From the NCBI GenBank assembly GCA_025055265.1, contig JANWXL010000475.1:1-45940 (forward strand): 45,940 nt of DNA, in the 5' to 3' direction. A program made the position numbers and the translations under genes. The DNA is from Roseiflexus sp. (GTDB lineage Bacteria > Chloroflexota > Chloroflexia > Chloroflexales > Roseiflexaceae). Positions within the stretch are counted from its first letter, which is position 1. Every line of letters begins with the position of its first letter. Positions 22,174-30,976 of the stretch are shown here, piece after piece. A model generated the notes under the pieces. It was not told the origin of the DNA and searched no databases. It worked only from the letters and a program-made list of their open reading frames with translations.

Positions 22174-22310
22174 GTTCATACCACTGCTCCGCACCTTCTA
22201 TTCGTCAGGCTCACAGCGCTGTGGCACACGCTCGGGCTGCATCGCCGTCTGTGCGTGTTTGCGAAGATTCTTCCGACTCGTCGGGCGTGGAACAATGACA
22301 GGAGGGGACA

Positions 22311-22985
22311 ATGCCGAGGGTGATCGTTTTCGATGTGAACGAAACGTTGCTGGACATGCGCGCGCTCGATCCGCTCTTCACGCGGATATTTGGGGTTGCG
22401 AACGCACGCCAGGCGTGGTTCAACCAGGTGCTTCAGTCGGCGTTCTTGACGACCATCACTGGAGAGTATGTCAACTTTACCAGGATCTGGGCAACGGCGC
22501 TGGAGATGACCGCTGCACGCTATGGCGTGTCGCTTTCGGCGGATGATAGCGCCGCTGTCCTCAATGGCATGCGTCACTTACCGCCCCATGCCGACGTCCC
22601 TGCTGCACTCGAGCGGCTGCGCTCCGCCGGTTTGCGTCTGGCAGCATTGACGAACTCAACCGAGGAAGTGGCGATGACGCAGTTGACGAATGCCGGGATT
22701 GCGCACTTCTTCGAGAACATCTTTTCCGCCGACATTGTGCGACGCCTGAAACCGGCGTCGGAACCCTACGAATACGCCGCAACCCGCCTCTACGTTCCAA
22801 CTCGACGGATCCGCATGGTTGCAACGCATGCCTGGGACATTGCCGGAGCCTTGCGCGCCGGTTGCGCCGCCGCCTTCGTCGCGCGCCCTGGCACGGTGCT
22901 CGACCCGCTCGTTCCACGTCCTGATGTCGTTGGTACGGATATGGCGGAGGTCGTTGATCAGATCCTTGCGATTGAATGTCCGTGA
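22311..22985 (+). CDS. HAD-type (S)-2-haloacid dehalogenase family hydrolase
   Basis: A 224-residue HAD hydrolase with a strong AGGAGGGG site upstream. Motif I is FDVNETLLD with the nucleophilic Asp. Motif II is ALTNST, motif III Lys is RRLKPASEPY, and the final region is VATHAWDIAGALRAG. The pattern fits the L-2-haloacid dehalogenase type II group, in which the +2 position after the nucleophile is not Asp. Many such proteins do not act on haloacids, so the substrate is open. The 137-nt gap before it holds only a 12-bp palindrome CACAGCGCTGTG at 22212-22223. Confidence 0.82.
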   Translation: MPRVIVFDVNETLLDMRALDPLFTRIFGVANARQAWFNQVLQSAFLTTITGEYVNFTRIWATALEMTAARYGVSLSADDSAAVLNGMRHLPPHADVPAALERLRSAGLRLAALTNSTEEVAMTQLTNAGIAHFFENIFSADIVRRLKPASEPYEYAATRLYVPTRRIRMVATHAWDIAGALRAGCAAAFVARPGTVLDPLVPRPDVVGTDMAEVVDQILAIECP

Positions 22986-23115
22986 CGAACAGGGAGTTTC
23001 CGCCCGCGCGATCCGGCGCCGCGCCCGGCGCGTATTATGGTATGCTATGCTTCACTGACCGGCATGCAAGCACACACGAGCGACGGATGGCAGTCACAAG
23101 AGAAAGAGCAATGCC

Positions 23116-23400
23116 ATGCACGGCGAGTACAAAATCCCTGGCGGGAAACTGGTGGTCGTCGATCTGAACGTGACCGATGGCGCACTGCGTGATGTCGTCT
23201 TGAGCGGCGATTTCTTTCTCGAACCAGCGGAAGCGCTGGAATGGATGGCGGCAGCGATCGAAGGTCTTCCGGTAGACACGCCGGTGGAGATGATCGCCGA
23301 ACGGGTGCGTGGAGCAGCGGCGCACGCCGAATTGCTCGGCATTACGCCGGAAGGGGTCGCTGAAGCGGTGCGTCGCGCTCTGCAGGGAGGTGCGCAATGA
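23116..23400 (+). CDS. lplB: Lipoate-protein ligase accessory domain (LplB-like)
   Basis: A 94-residue protein matching the small C-terminal accessory domain of lipoate ligases: GEYKIPGGKLVVVDL, then LSGDFFLEPAEALEWM and a helical end. In Thermoplasma the ligase is likewise split, and the catalytic LplA needs this second subunit to adenylate lipoate. Here the stop overlaps the lplA start (ATGA), so the two are co-translated. This strongly supports the split-ligase reading. Confidence 0.85.
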   Translation: MHGEYKIPGGKLVVVDLNVTDGALRDVVLSGDFFLEPAEALEWMAAAIEGLPVDTPVEMIAERVRGAAAHAELLGITPEGVAEAVRRALQGGAQ

Positions 23401-24182
23401 GCACATACCCATCATCTTCCTGGCGCGCGTATGACTGGCAGTTGATCCGGGACGCGCCGATCATCCCGGTGATGCACATGGCGCTCGATGAGGCGCTGCT
23501 GGAAGAAGTCGCCGCTGGACGGCGCCCGCCGACGCTGCGCATCTGGGAGTGGGCCGCCAGCGCCGTTGTAATCGGACGCTTCCAGTCGCTGCGCAACGAG
23601 GTCGATCTGGAAGGCGCGCAACGCCACGGCGTCCAGGTTGTCCGGCGAATCACCGGCGGCGGCGCAATGTTCATCGAACCGGGGAACACGATTACCTACT
23701 CGATCTACGCGCCGGTCGAACTGGTGGCAGGCATGAGCATGGTCGACTCCTACGCCTTCTTCGACCGCTGGGTGCTCGATGCGCTGGCGTCGCTCGGCGT
23801 CGAGGCGTGGTACCAGCCAATCAACGACATCACTTCGGCGGCGGGCAAGATCGGCGGAGCGGCGCAAACGCGGCGCAACGGCGCAGTGCTCCACCACGTG
23901 ACGATGGCGTATGACATCGACAGCGCCAAGATGCTGGAGGTGCTGCGGATCGGGCGTGAGAAACTCAGCGACAAGGGGATTGCCAGCGCCGCCAAGCGAG
24001 TCGATCCGCTGCGGCGTCAGACCGGTCTGCCGCGTGATGCAATCATCGAGCGCATGATCGAGACCTTCCGCACACAGAATGGCCTGACCGACTCCGCGCT
24101 GAAGCCAGAGGAATGGCAGGCCGCCGAACGGCTGGTCGAAACCAAATTCGGCACGGAGGAATGGCTGCGGGCGGTGCCATGA
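23397..24182 (+). CDS. lplA: Lipoate-protein ligase, catalytic subunit
   Basis: A 261-residue ligase of the biotin/lipoate A/B family. It has MALDEALLEEV, then RRITGGGAMFIEPGN for the lipoyl-AMP pocket, and SAAGKIGGAAQTRRNGAVLHH with the expected lysine. The fusion-type accessory domain is missing from the C-terminus and is encoded by the preceding gene. The enzyme attaches lipoate to the E2 subunits of 2-oxoacid dehydrogenases and to GcvH. It ends in front of a long terminator hairpin shared with the convergent glycosyltransferase gene. Confidence 0.9.
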   Translation: MSTYPSSSWRAYDWQLIRDAPIIPVMHMALDEALLEEVAAGRRPPTLRIWEWAASAVVIGRFQSLRNEVDLEGAQRHGVQVVRRITGGGAMFIEPGNTITYSIYAPVELVAGMSMVDSYAFFDRWVLDALASLGVEAWYQPINDITSAAGKIGGAAQTRRNGAVLHHVTMAYDIDSAKMLEVLRIGREKLSDKGIASAAKRVDPLRRQTGLPRDAIIERMIETFRTQNGLTDSALKPEEWQAAERLVETKFGTEEWLRAVP

Positions 24183-24187
24183 TTTGA

Positions 24188-24226
24188 GCGCGGCAAAGAC
24201 GTTGCAATGCAACGTCTTTACCGCGC
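24188..24226. terminator. Bidirectional terminator hairpin between lplA and GT2
   Basis: A 19-bp stem with a single mismatch (GCGCGGCAAAGACGTTGCA against TGCAACGTCTTTACCGCGC) fills the 54-nt gap between two convergent genes. The A/T-rich inner arms give short T runs in either direction. Confidence 0.7.
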
Positions 24227-24236
24227 CGCAGGGGAT

Positions 24237-25229
24237 TCATTCCTCAAACCCAATTGCATCGGCGACGATGTAAAGGGGGCGTTGCTTAACCTCATCGTAA
24301 ATGCGGCCCAGATATTCGCCGATGATGCCGAGGAAGACCAGTTGTACGCCCCCCATGAACAGCACTGCCACCAGCGTCGTCGCCTGACCCGCCAGCTCAT
24401 TGCCGATCAACCGCAGAATGATCACCGCAATGATGCCGAGCAGACCGAGCGCCGCCACGCCGAACCCCACATAAGTCGCCAGTTGCAGCGGCAGGTACGA
24501 GAAGGCCGTGATGCCGTCCATCGCAAACTTTAGCATCTTGCGCAGCGGGTATTTGGTGACTCCTGCCTTGCGCGCATCGCGCTTGTAGGTGACGCCGGTC
24601 TGCTTGAAGCCGACCCACACCGACAACCCGCGCATGAAGCGGTGATGTTCGCGCATCGACTTGAGCGCATCGACCACCTTGCGATCCATCAGGCGGAAGT
24701 CGCCGGTGTCGGCGGGAATGTCAACACTGGTGATTTTGCGGATGAGACGGTAGAAGAGCGATGCAGTCGCAAGCTTGAACGCCGTTTCGCCCTCACGCTC
24801 AGAGCGCACGCCGTAGACGAGCTGGTATCCTTCGCGCCAGCGGGCGATCATGTCCACAATCACTTCCGGCGGATCCTGGAGGTCGGAGTCGATAACCGCG
24901 ACTGCCTTGCCGCGCGCATAGTCGGTGCCAGCGGTAATGGCGATCTGGTGCCCGAAGTTGCGTGAAAAGTTGATCACTTTGACGCGCGGATCGCGTTCAT
25001 GCAGTTCCAGCATGATCTGGAGCGACCGGTCGCGCGACCCATCATTCACCAGGACAATCTCGAACGGCTCACCCAGCGGCTCAAGGGCTGCCACGACGCG
25101 ACGATAGAACTCCGGCAGCAGCGCTTCTTCGTTATACACCGGCGCCACAATCGAAAAGGTCGGTCGTTCCGCACCAATGGCGCGTTGGTCGCGGGGACGC
25201 GCCTGCGTCACAGGTTCAACGAGGGTCAT
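24237..25229 (-). CDS. GT2 glycosyltransferase, DPM1/GtrB type, membrane-anchored
   Basis: From the preferred ATG at 25229 the protein has 330 residues; AGGAG lies upstream, and the extended -10 promoter just before 25283 would leave the longer start almost leaderless. The GT-A domain has [24 protein letters not shown] and the DxD-type [11 protein letters not shown]. Two C-terminal transmembrane helices follow ([20 protein letters not shown] and [23 protein letters not shown]). This is the layout of polyprenyl-phosphate sugar transferases such as GtrB or ArnC. The sugar is not predictable. Confidence 0.88.
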   Translation of the reverse strand: MTLVEPVTQARPRDQRAIGAERPTFSIVAPVYNEEALLPEFYRRVVAALEPLGEPFEIVLVNDGSRDRSLQIMLELHERDPRVKVINFSRNFGHQIAITAGTDYARGKAVAVIDSDLQDPPEVIVDMIARWREGYQLVYGVRSEREGETAFKLATASLFYRLIRKITSVDIPADTGDFRLMDRKVVDALKSMREHHRFMRGLSVWVGFKQTGVTYKRDARKAGVTKYPLRKMLKFAMDGITAFSYLPLQLATYVGFGVAALGLLGIIAVIILRLIGNELAGQATTLVAVLFMGGVQLVFLGIIGEYLGRIYDEVKQRPLYIVADAIGFEE

Positions 25230-25297
25230 ACGAGGATGGTCTCCTGAAAAGATGTCCTTTCCGGTCAGCACACCCGTGCTCATCGTCGCGCCCTTTC

Positions 25298-25306
25298 ATT
25301 GTAGCA
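25298..25306 (-). promoter_or_regulatory. Extended -10 promoter for the GT2 gene
   Basis: On the minus strand TGCTACAAT gives an extended -10 (TGnTACAAT). No good -35 box is seen. The start of transcription would lie about 7 nt beyond it, upstream of ATG 25229. Confidence 0.5.
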
Positions 25307-25386
25307 TATGCCTGCACTGATTGTGGCACGCGGGGGTGACACGAGGATGATACGAGCTCGGTTCTGGATATGATGTTTGTCATCTA

Positions 25387-28320
25387 TCACACCGGCGTCA
25401 GTTCTTCCCAGTTCAGTCCCTTTTCGATTTCGACGCGCAGCGGGACGGCAAATGGCGGGTGCATATCGCTCAACACACCCTCCATCCGATCGCGCACCAG
25501 CGCTACCACCTCGTCCACTTCCGCTTCCGGCGCCTCGAAGATCAGTTCGTCGTGAACCTGGAGCAGCATGCGGGTTTGCAACCGGCGGCGGCGCAGTTCG
25601 GCATCGACTGCGATCATCGCCAGTTTCATAATGTCCGCCGCCGTGGACTGGATCGGATGGTTGATCGCTTCGCGCTCGGCTGCCTGACGCCGCGGACCAG
25701 AGGTACGCAGGTCGAACATGGGGCGACGGCGCCCGAAGAGCGACTGCACGTACCCTTCGTTCCGCCCGGTTTCCAGCGTGCGGTCGATGTACTCGCGGAT
25801 GCGGGGGAATTCATTGAACAGGCTGTCGATCAGGGCGCGCGCCTGTTCGCGCGAAATGCCCAGGCGCTGCGCCAGACCGAACGGGCTGATGCCGTAGATG
25901 ACGCCGAAGACGACAGTTTTGGCGATCCGCCGCTGATTCTTATCCACGGCATTGAAGCCGACGCCGAACAGACGGGCGGCAGTGGCAGCGTGAATGTCGC
26001 GCCCTTCAATGAACGTCTGGATCAGATTCGGATCGCCGGTGATATGCGCCAGTACGCGCAACTCGATCTGCGAATAGTCAGCGGCGATCAACACGTGTCC
26101 CGGTGCTGCGATAAAGCCGCGCCGCACCTCGCGCCCCTCATCGGTGCGGGTCGGAATGTTTTGCAGGTTCGGCGAATTGCTGCTCAAACGCCCGGTCGCC
26201 GCGCCAAGCTGATTGAAATCGGTGTGGACTCTGCCGGTCTCAGGGTTGACAAGCGTTGGGAGTTCATCGACGTAGGTTGATTTGAGTTTGCTCAGGCGAC
26301 GATGACGCAGGATCAACTCGACGATGCCGGTGGTATCGCTTGCCTGCAATTCCTCGAGCGCCTGCGCCGTCAGCGAGTAGCGCCCCGTCCGCGTGCGGTC
26401 GAGACCGGTGGTGGGCAGGTTGATCTTGGGACCGAACAGCACCTCGCTCAACTGATCGCCAGAGTTGATGTTGAACGGCTGCCCGGCAATGGCGAAGATC
26501 TGCTGCTCGATCTGCGCCAGTTCCCGCCCCATGCGCTCGCCAAGCGCCCGCATATACGGAACATCGAGCAGAATACCTGCCTGTTCCATCCGCACCAGGA
26601 CCGGGACGAGCGGCATTTCCAGGCGGTAGAAAATATCGGCGACGCTGCCGGCAGCGCGCAGTTTCGCTTCGAGCACCGGTTTCAGGCGCAGCGTCATGTC
26701 AGCGTCGGCGGCGGCATACGGCGTGGCGCGTGCAATCGGCACCTCGGCAAAGGAGACCTGACTTTTCCCTTTGCCGATCAGATCGCCAATCACATCCAGC
26801 GGTTCAGTCAGTTCCAGTTCATAGAACGCCAGATCCTTCAGGTTACGGCGCTTGTCGAGCAACCCGGCAGCCAGCATCGTATCGAACGACAGACCTTCAA
26901 CCGGGACTCCGGCGCGTTCCAGCACTTCAATGTCAAACTTGGCGTGATGAGCGATCTTGGGGCGCGCTGGATCGGCAAAGAACGGGCGCAGCGCCGCGAT
27001 TACCCGCTCACGCGGCAATTGCGCCTCGCCGGTGGTATGCCCGACAGGGATGTACCACGCCCGACCGGGGACCGTTGCCAGCGACAGACCGACGAGATCG
27101 TCGCGCAGCGGGTTCATGCCGCTCGTCTCGGTGTCGAACGCTATCAGCGGCGCAGCGGCAAGTTCAGCGATCACCGCTTCCAGATCGGCGTCGCTGCACA
27201 CAGCGCGGTATTCGCCTGGCGCCGCGCGCAATGGCGCTTCGACGTGCGCTACACGAGGCGGCGCACCTTCCGTGTCGCCAAACAGGGTCAACTGCTGCGG
27301 TTCGACAGCAGGCTCTGACAGAGCAGGCGCTTCCGACGCAAACATGTCAGCCTGGAGCGGCGCTTCCGCCTGCGGCACGGATGGCAACGGCTGCGGCGCC
27401 GTCGGCAACGACTGTGCAGCGGTCGTGCTGCCAGTGGGAGGGAGGCGTTTGACCAGCGACGCGCCAAACTCCAGCTCCTGAAAGACCGCAATCACCCGGC
27501 TGCGGTCGTAGTCGGCGAGCGTCGCGGCTGCAAGATTGAGCGTCACCGGCGCATCACACACGATGGTTGCCAGTTTTTTGCTGAAGAGCGCGATATCGCG
27601 CTGCCCTGCGAGGTGCTTCTGGTAGCGCTTCGGCGCTTCGTCCAGATGGTCGTACAGGTTCTCGATTGTGCCGAACTGATTGAGCAGCGCAATCGCGCCA
27701 GTCTCGCCGATGCCCTTGACGCCGGGGATATTGTCGGACGGATCGCCCTTCAAGCCGCGCAGATCGGCGAGTTGATCGGGGCGCAGTCCTTTGTAGCGTT
27801 CCGCCACTTCCGCGACGCCGTAGCGCGTGATCGTTTTCGGTCCGCGGAGGTACGGATTGTTGAGAAGCACGGTCACGTGCTCGTTGACCAACTGGAGCGT
27901 ATCGGTATCGCCGGTGAGAATCAGCACATCGACGCCGCGCTCAGTCGCCTGGCGCGCCAGTGTGCCGATCACATCATCGGCTTCATACCCTTCGGCAGTA
28001 TAGATCGGAATATCGAACGCCGCCAGCACCTGTTTGATGCGTTCGAGTTGCTGTTCAAACTCCGCCGGGGTCTCGGCGCGGTTCGCCTTGTATTCAGCGT
28101 ACAGATCGTCACGGAAGGTCCTGCCGACATCGAACGCCACCGCTGCATACTCGGGATGATACTCCTCGATGGCGCTGAGCATTGCCGAGGTGAAGCCATA
28201 GACCGCGTAAGTCGGCTCGCCAGTCGAGGAGCGCAACCCGGCTTCCGCCAGCGCATGGAAGGCGCGATATGCCAGCGCGTGACCATCGATCAGTAACAGC
28301 AGCGGACGGTTGGGTGCCAC
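25387..28320 (-). CDS. polA: DNA polymerase I
   Basis: A 977-residue three-domain Pol I. The 5'-nuclease domain (about 1-290) starts LLLIDGHALAYRAFHAL and has DTDTLQLV. A Pro/Gln-rich linker covers about 300-350. The proofreading 3'-5' exonuclease keeps its acidic residues in AFDTETSG, AHHAKFD and AAADADMTL, so it is probably active. The polymerase has motif A ADYSQIELRVLAH, motif B KTVVFGVIYGIS and motif C LLQVHDELIFEAP. It starts at GTG; an ATG 5 nt upstream is in another frame. It acts in repair and Okazaki-fragment maturation. Confidence 0.97.
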   Translation of the reverse strand: MAPNRPLLLLIDGHALAYRAFHALAEAGLRSSTGEPTYAVYGFTSAMLSAIEEYHPEYAAVAFDVGRTFRDDLYAEYKANRAETPAEFEQQLERIKQVLAAFDIPIYTAEGYEADDVIGTLARQATERGVDVLILTGDTDTLQLVNEHVTVLLNNPYLRGPKTITRYGVAEVAERYKGLRPDQLADLRGLKGDPSDNIPGVKGIGETGAIALLNQFGTIENLYDHLDEAPKRYQKHLAGQRDIALFSKKLATIVCDAPVTLNLAAATLADYDRSRVIAVFQELEFGASLVKRLPPTGSTTAAQSLPTAPQPLPSVPQAEAPLQADMFASEAPALSEPAVEPQQLTLFGDTEGAPPRVAHVEAPLRAAPGEYRAVCSDADLEAVIAELAAAPLIAFDTETSGMNPLRDDLVGLSLATVPGRAWYIPVGHTTGEAQLPRERVIAALRPFFADPARPKIAHHAKFDIEVLERAGVPVEGLSFDTMLAAGLLDKRRNLKDLAFYELELTEPLDVIGDLIGKGKSQVSFAEVPIARATPYAAADADMTLRLKPVLEAKLRAAGSVADIFYRLEMPLVPVLVRMEQAGILLDVPYMRALGERMGRELAQIEQQIFAIAGQPFNINSGDQLSEVLFGPKINLPTTGLDRTRTGRYSLTAQALEELQASDTTGIVELILRHRRLSKLKSTYVDELPTLVNPETGRVHTDFNQLGAATGRLSSNSPNLQNIPTRTDEGREVRRGFIAAPGHVLIAADYSQIELRVLAHITGDPNLIQTFIEGRDIHAATAARLFGVGFNAVDKNQRRIAKTVVFGVIYGISPFGLAQRLGISREQARALIDSLFNEFPRIREYIDRTLETGRNEGYVQSLFGRRRPMFDLRTSGPRRQAAEREAINHPIQSTAADIMKLAMIAVDAELRRRRLQTRMLLQVHDELIFEAPEAEVDEVVALVRDRMEGVLSDMHPPFAVPLRVEIEKGLNWEELTPV

Positions 28321-28402
28321 AGCATGCTCACTTTGCCATCTGGCGCTTCAGCAAGTAACACGGATATTCTAGCGCATTCTGCGGAGCGAGACAAACGAAC
28401 TG

Positions 28403-28435
28403 AAAAAAAAACGCGCGCCATAGCGTGTGGCGCGC
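28403..28435 (-). terminator. Rho-independent terminator of the BrnA-like gene
   Basis: On the minus strand a 7-bp GC stem GCGCGCC/GGCGCGC with a 9-nt loop is followed by G and nine T residues. It lies 115 nt downstream of the BrnA-like gene and insulates polA from it. Between it and the gene is an octamer-type CACACAAAGG repeat (28507-28539). Confidence 0.88.
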
Positions 28436-28549
28436 AAGCGTACGATTCCGTTCCGTACCTGAGCGGTTTCCCGACGACCCTCACGCTCGATACTGTTCGA
28501 AGCAACTCACACAAAGGCGCGAAAGCGCGAAGATTTTGAAACGTGCTGA

Positions 28550-28798
28550 TTACGCTACGTTCCGCAACTCCTCGCGCACGATGCGCCGCAGTAACTCTTC
28601 CAGCGACTGCCGCTCGATATAGTCGCGCAGCGCCTGATTGATCGCGGTCTGATAATTACCGCCGCCCGCCTCTTCAACCCACGACCGGAACCATTCGATA
28701 ATGTCGTTATCCAGGCGAATGGTAATGCGCGTTTTTCCCGCTGGTAAAGGCTCGATCGCGCCGCGTTTTCCCCGACTGAAATCGTACTCGTCTTTCAC
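28550..28798 (-). CDS. BrnA-like antitoxin (DUF4415-type ribbon-helix-helix)
   Basis: An 82-residue protein that starts at a GTG with AGGGGAAGAGG upstream. It has YDFSRGKRGAIEPLPAGKTR, then ITIRLDNDIIEWFRSWVEEAGGG.YQTAINQALRDYI. This is the BrnA/COG3514 layout: a family-specific N-terminal tag and a ribbon-helix-helix DNA-binding fold. The cognate toxin BrnT normally lies immediately upstream, but none is encoded there. It is therefore an orphan copy. A palindrome in its promoter fits self-repression. Confidence 0.8.
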   Translation of the reverse strand: MKDEYDFSRGKRGAIEPLPAGKTRITIRLDNDIIEWFRSWVEEAGGGNYQTAINQALRDYIERQSLEELLRRIVREELRNVA

Positions 28799-28853
28799 TG
28801 CCTCTTCCCCTCGTACTGCTGGCGCTCACGACGAGTCGCTTTACGCACCGAAA

Positions 28854-28882
28854 TAATTATGTACAATCGTACACAAGGTCAA
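28854..28882 (-). promoter_or_regulatory. Promoter and candidate operator of the BrnA-like gene
   Basis: Minus-strand TTGACC (28877-28882) and TAATTA (28854-28859) are separated by 17 nt. The inverted repeat TGTAC-N4-GTACA (28860-28873) occupies the spacer, where a bound ribbon-helix-helix dimer pair would block polymerase. Confidence 0.55.
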
Positions 28883-28902
28883 GGCGTGATGATTATCAGG
28901 GT

Positions 28903-29163
28903 GCAAGCATGATTTGTCAGAACCCGCCGTCTCGCTGCGGGCTGAAGCCCTGGCTGAGATCGTGCAAGCCCCTCCGGGGCTGGTCCGCGCGCCGGGCGCC
29001 GCTCCAGACGCCAAAGAAACAGCGCGATGGCGAACGAAGTCGCGCCTTCTCCCCGCGCATCCGACGGCTCGTGCGCCCATCGCAGCCCCGCAGGGGCTTG
29101 CCTGACCTGAGCAAGGGCTTTAGCCCGCCGCGCCAGGACGCTGTCTGACACTTCATGCCTGGA
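28903..29163. repeat. Long imperfect inverted repeat (about 79-bp arms)
   Basis: The left arm (28903-28981) and right arm (29083-29161) are imperfect reverse complements. Each holds GCATGA..TGTCAGA, a GC-rich middle, a CGGGCT(G/A)AAGCCC.GGCTGAG-type core, and AAGCCCCTCCGGGGCT or its complement. The ~100-bp spacer reads in several frames but no gene is credible. Related single copies lie at 256-321 and 20991-21013. This is a dispersed repeat family, REP or MITE-like, without a visible transposase. Confidence 0.75.
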
Positions 29164-29178
29164 CCCTTCTGGCGCCCC

Positions 29179-29625
29179 TCACGGCGTGGCCAGCGTTGGC
29201 GTTGCGGGCGCTGGCGTCGCCCCCGCCAGGCTCGAATCAACCGTCGGTGAGGCGCGCAGTGATGGCGATGCGTCGATCAGTGAAGGGATGATCAGCGGCT
29301 GCCCGACCTGGAGCGAGTCGGGATCGGTCAGTCCGTTGGCGGCCATGATTTCGGCCACTGTGGTGCCGAACATGATTGCCAGTTCGCTCAGAGTATCGCC
29401 CGGCTGAACAATGTACAATCCGGCTGGCGTCGGCGAGGGCGCCAGCTGGCTGGCATATGCCGTTGCTGTCGCATCAACATCCAGCGTCGGCGCAGGGGTG
29501 ATCTCCAGAATGACCGGCGCTGTCGGTCGCGGGGTCGTCGGTTGCGGCGGCGCTGGCAACGTACAGGCTGTCGCTCCTGTGATCAGGCTGATCAGACAGA
29601 GAGAGCGAAACACGCGATACATCAT
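29179..29625 (-). CDS. LysM-domain lipoprotein
   Basis: A 148-residue exported protein. The N-terminus FRSLCLISLITGATAC is a signal peptide with a loose lipobox ending in Cys21. A Pro/Thr-rich linker follows (PAPPQPTTPRPTAP). One LysM domain lies at about residues 71-114: YIVQPGDTLSELAIMFGTTVAEIMAANGL ... GQPLIIP, quoted in part. The C-terminal tail is again Ala/Pro/Thr-rich. LysM binds glycan chains, so it probably sits at the cell surface. Its stop lies next to the repeat element ending near 29165. Confidence 0.85.
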   Translation of the reverse strand: MMYRVFRSLCLISLITGATACTLPAPPQPTTPRPTAPVILEITPAPTLDVDATATAYASQLAPSPTPAGLYIVQPGDTLSELAIMFGTTVAEIMAANGLTDPDSLQVGQPLIIPSLIDASPSLRASPTVDSSLAGATPAPATPTLATP

Positions 29626-29787
29626 CTATGGATCGGTCTTTGCAGGACGAGATGCAACCATTCGTTGCGCAATCTTGACGGGTCCTGGGGAGCGTGCTAT
29701 CCTCAGCGGCGCGCCAGAGGCGCGAGGAAGACAGGTCAGGCGGAACTCACTGTCTTCCTCGTGAGCCGGAACGTATCAGCACAGCAG

Positions 29788-29865
29788 CTACTTCTTCCCG
29801 GCGCCCTTCTTCGCTGCCGCCTGCTTCTTCTGCTTGCTGACGTTTTTCGGACTCTTGTCCCCCAT
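29788..29865 (-). CDS. 25-residue basic microprotein of the MGDKSPK type
   Basis: Too short for the ORF track. ATG at 29865 (minus) reads MGDKSPKNVSKQKKQ and ends in an Ala/Lys/Gly tail before TAG. GGGAG lies 7 nt upstream and an extended -10 promoter about 40 nt upstream. I recall a group of short lysine-rich actinobacterial proteins starting MGDKSPKSK, which makes a real gene likely. It has 10 lysines and no acidic residue besides Asp3. Nucleic-acid binding would be a guess. Confidence 0.6.
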   Translation of the reverse strand: MGDKSPKNVSKQKKQAAAKKGAGKK

Positions 29866-29906
29866 ACACGGCTCCCTTCTGTGGCGCTGCTACTGATTGT
29901 TCTACC

Positions 29907-29915
29907 ATTATATCA
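29907..29915 (-). promoter_or_regulatory. Extended -10 promoter for the microprotein gene
   Basis: Minus-strand TGATATAAT is an extended -10 with a consensus TATAAT box. It lies in the 61-nt gap between the microprotein ATG and the divergent GH130 ATG. The -35 region is poor. Confidence 0.55.
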
Positions 29916-29926
29916 CGAGGTTGAGA

Positions 29927-30976
29927 ATGAATGCTACATTGAACCCGCAGATGCGCCGTATGTCCACCATCATGCGCGGCGATCCTGAGAACCCGGATGA
30001 AGTCCTGGGCGTGCTCAATCCCGCAGCGGCGCGGGCGCCGGATGGGACGCTCTATCTCTTCCCGCGCGTCGTAGCAGCCGGCAACTATTCGCGTATCGGG
30101 GTTGCCCGCGTGATCTTCGATGACCGCGGCGAGCCGGTTGCGGTTGAGCGGATGGGGTATGCCCTTGAGCCAACCGAGTCGTATGAACGGAATGCACGCA
30201 CTGCTGGCTGCGAAGACCCGCGCATTACGTATGTCGGGGCTATCGGATGCTATGTAATGGCGTACACGGCGTATGGTCCGCTGGGACCGCGCATCGCGCT
30301 GGCGCTCTCCACTGATCTGTTGCACTGGGAGCGGCTCGGTCCGGTTATGTTCGCTTTTGAGCCGGATCTGCGGGTCGATTTCAACCTGTACGACAACAAG
30401 GATGCGTTCCTCTTTCCTGAGCCGGTGCGCGACCCGCAGGGACGTCCGGCGCTGGCGCTGATCCATCGCCCGGCGCATGTGCAGGGCGGTATGCCGGTTG
30501 TTCCCGCTGGTATCACTGAACAGCGCGCCAGTATCTGGGTGTCGTATTGCCCGCTCGACCGGGTACAGGCGGATCGGGCGGAACTGCTGATCTGGCGCAG
30601 CCATTCGTTTGTCGCCGGTCCGCAGGCGCCGTGGGAGGAGGTGAAGATCGGCGGCGGTGCACCACCGATCCGCACGCCGTATGGGTGGATGATGATCTAT
30701 CACGGCGTCTCGGGGCGGATTGTCGAGCAGACGGATCATCAACCGTTTGTACGATACTGTGCAGGAGTCATGTTCCTCGACATTGAAGATCCGCGGAAGG
30801 TTGTATATCGCTCGCCGACGCCGATCCTGGCGCCGGAGATCGAGGAAGAACGTAGCGGCGTGGTGCCGAATGTCGTCTTCCCAACCGCTGTTGATCCGCG
30901 CGAGAACGGCGTGTTCGACGTTTACTACGGCATGGCTGACGCCGCGATCGGCGTGGCGCGGTTGACGCTAGGGTGA
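29927..30976 (+). CDS. GH130-family glycoside phosphorylase
   Basis: A 349-residue cytoplasmic protein from ATG 29927 (GAGG upstream); the longer ORF starts in promoter sequence. Family features are VLGVLNPAAARAPDGTLYLFPR, GCEDPRIT with the acidic catalytic region, YVMAYTAYGP, NLYDNKDAFLFPEP and GAPPIRTPYGWMMIYHGV (quoted separately). GH130 enzymes phosphorolyse beta-mannosides to mannose-1-phosphate, or hydrolyse them. A GT4 glycosyltransferase follows, so the pair may act on one storage or surface glycan. The stop codon lies inside a GGGTTAG heptad array. Confidence 0.85.
   Translation: MNATLNPQMRRMSTIMRGDPENPDEVLGVLNPAAARAPDGTLYLFPRVVAAGNYSRIGVARVIFDDRGEPVAVERMGYALEPTESYERNARTAGCEDPRITYVGAIGCYVMAYTAYGPLGPRIALALSTDLLHWERLGPVMFAFEPDLRVDFNLYDNKDAFLFPEPVRDPQGRPALALIHRPAHVQGGMPVVPAGITEQRASIWVSYCPLDRVQADRAELLIWRSHSFVAGPQAPWEEVKIGGGAPPIRTPYGWMMIYHGVSGRIVEQTDHQPFVRYCAGVMFLDIEDPRKVVYRSPTPILAPEIEEERSGVVPNVVFPTAVDPRENGVFDVYYGMADAAIGVARLTLG

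Noticed and set aside
25459-27318. Long plus-strand ORFs over polA
   Set aside because: They are antisense to a complete DNA polymerase I with all motifs on the minus strand.
28917-29240. 107-residue minus-strand ORF downstream of the LysM gene
   Set aside because: It reads through the inverted-repeat element and carries only repeat-derived words such as GLKPLLRSGKPLRG.
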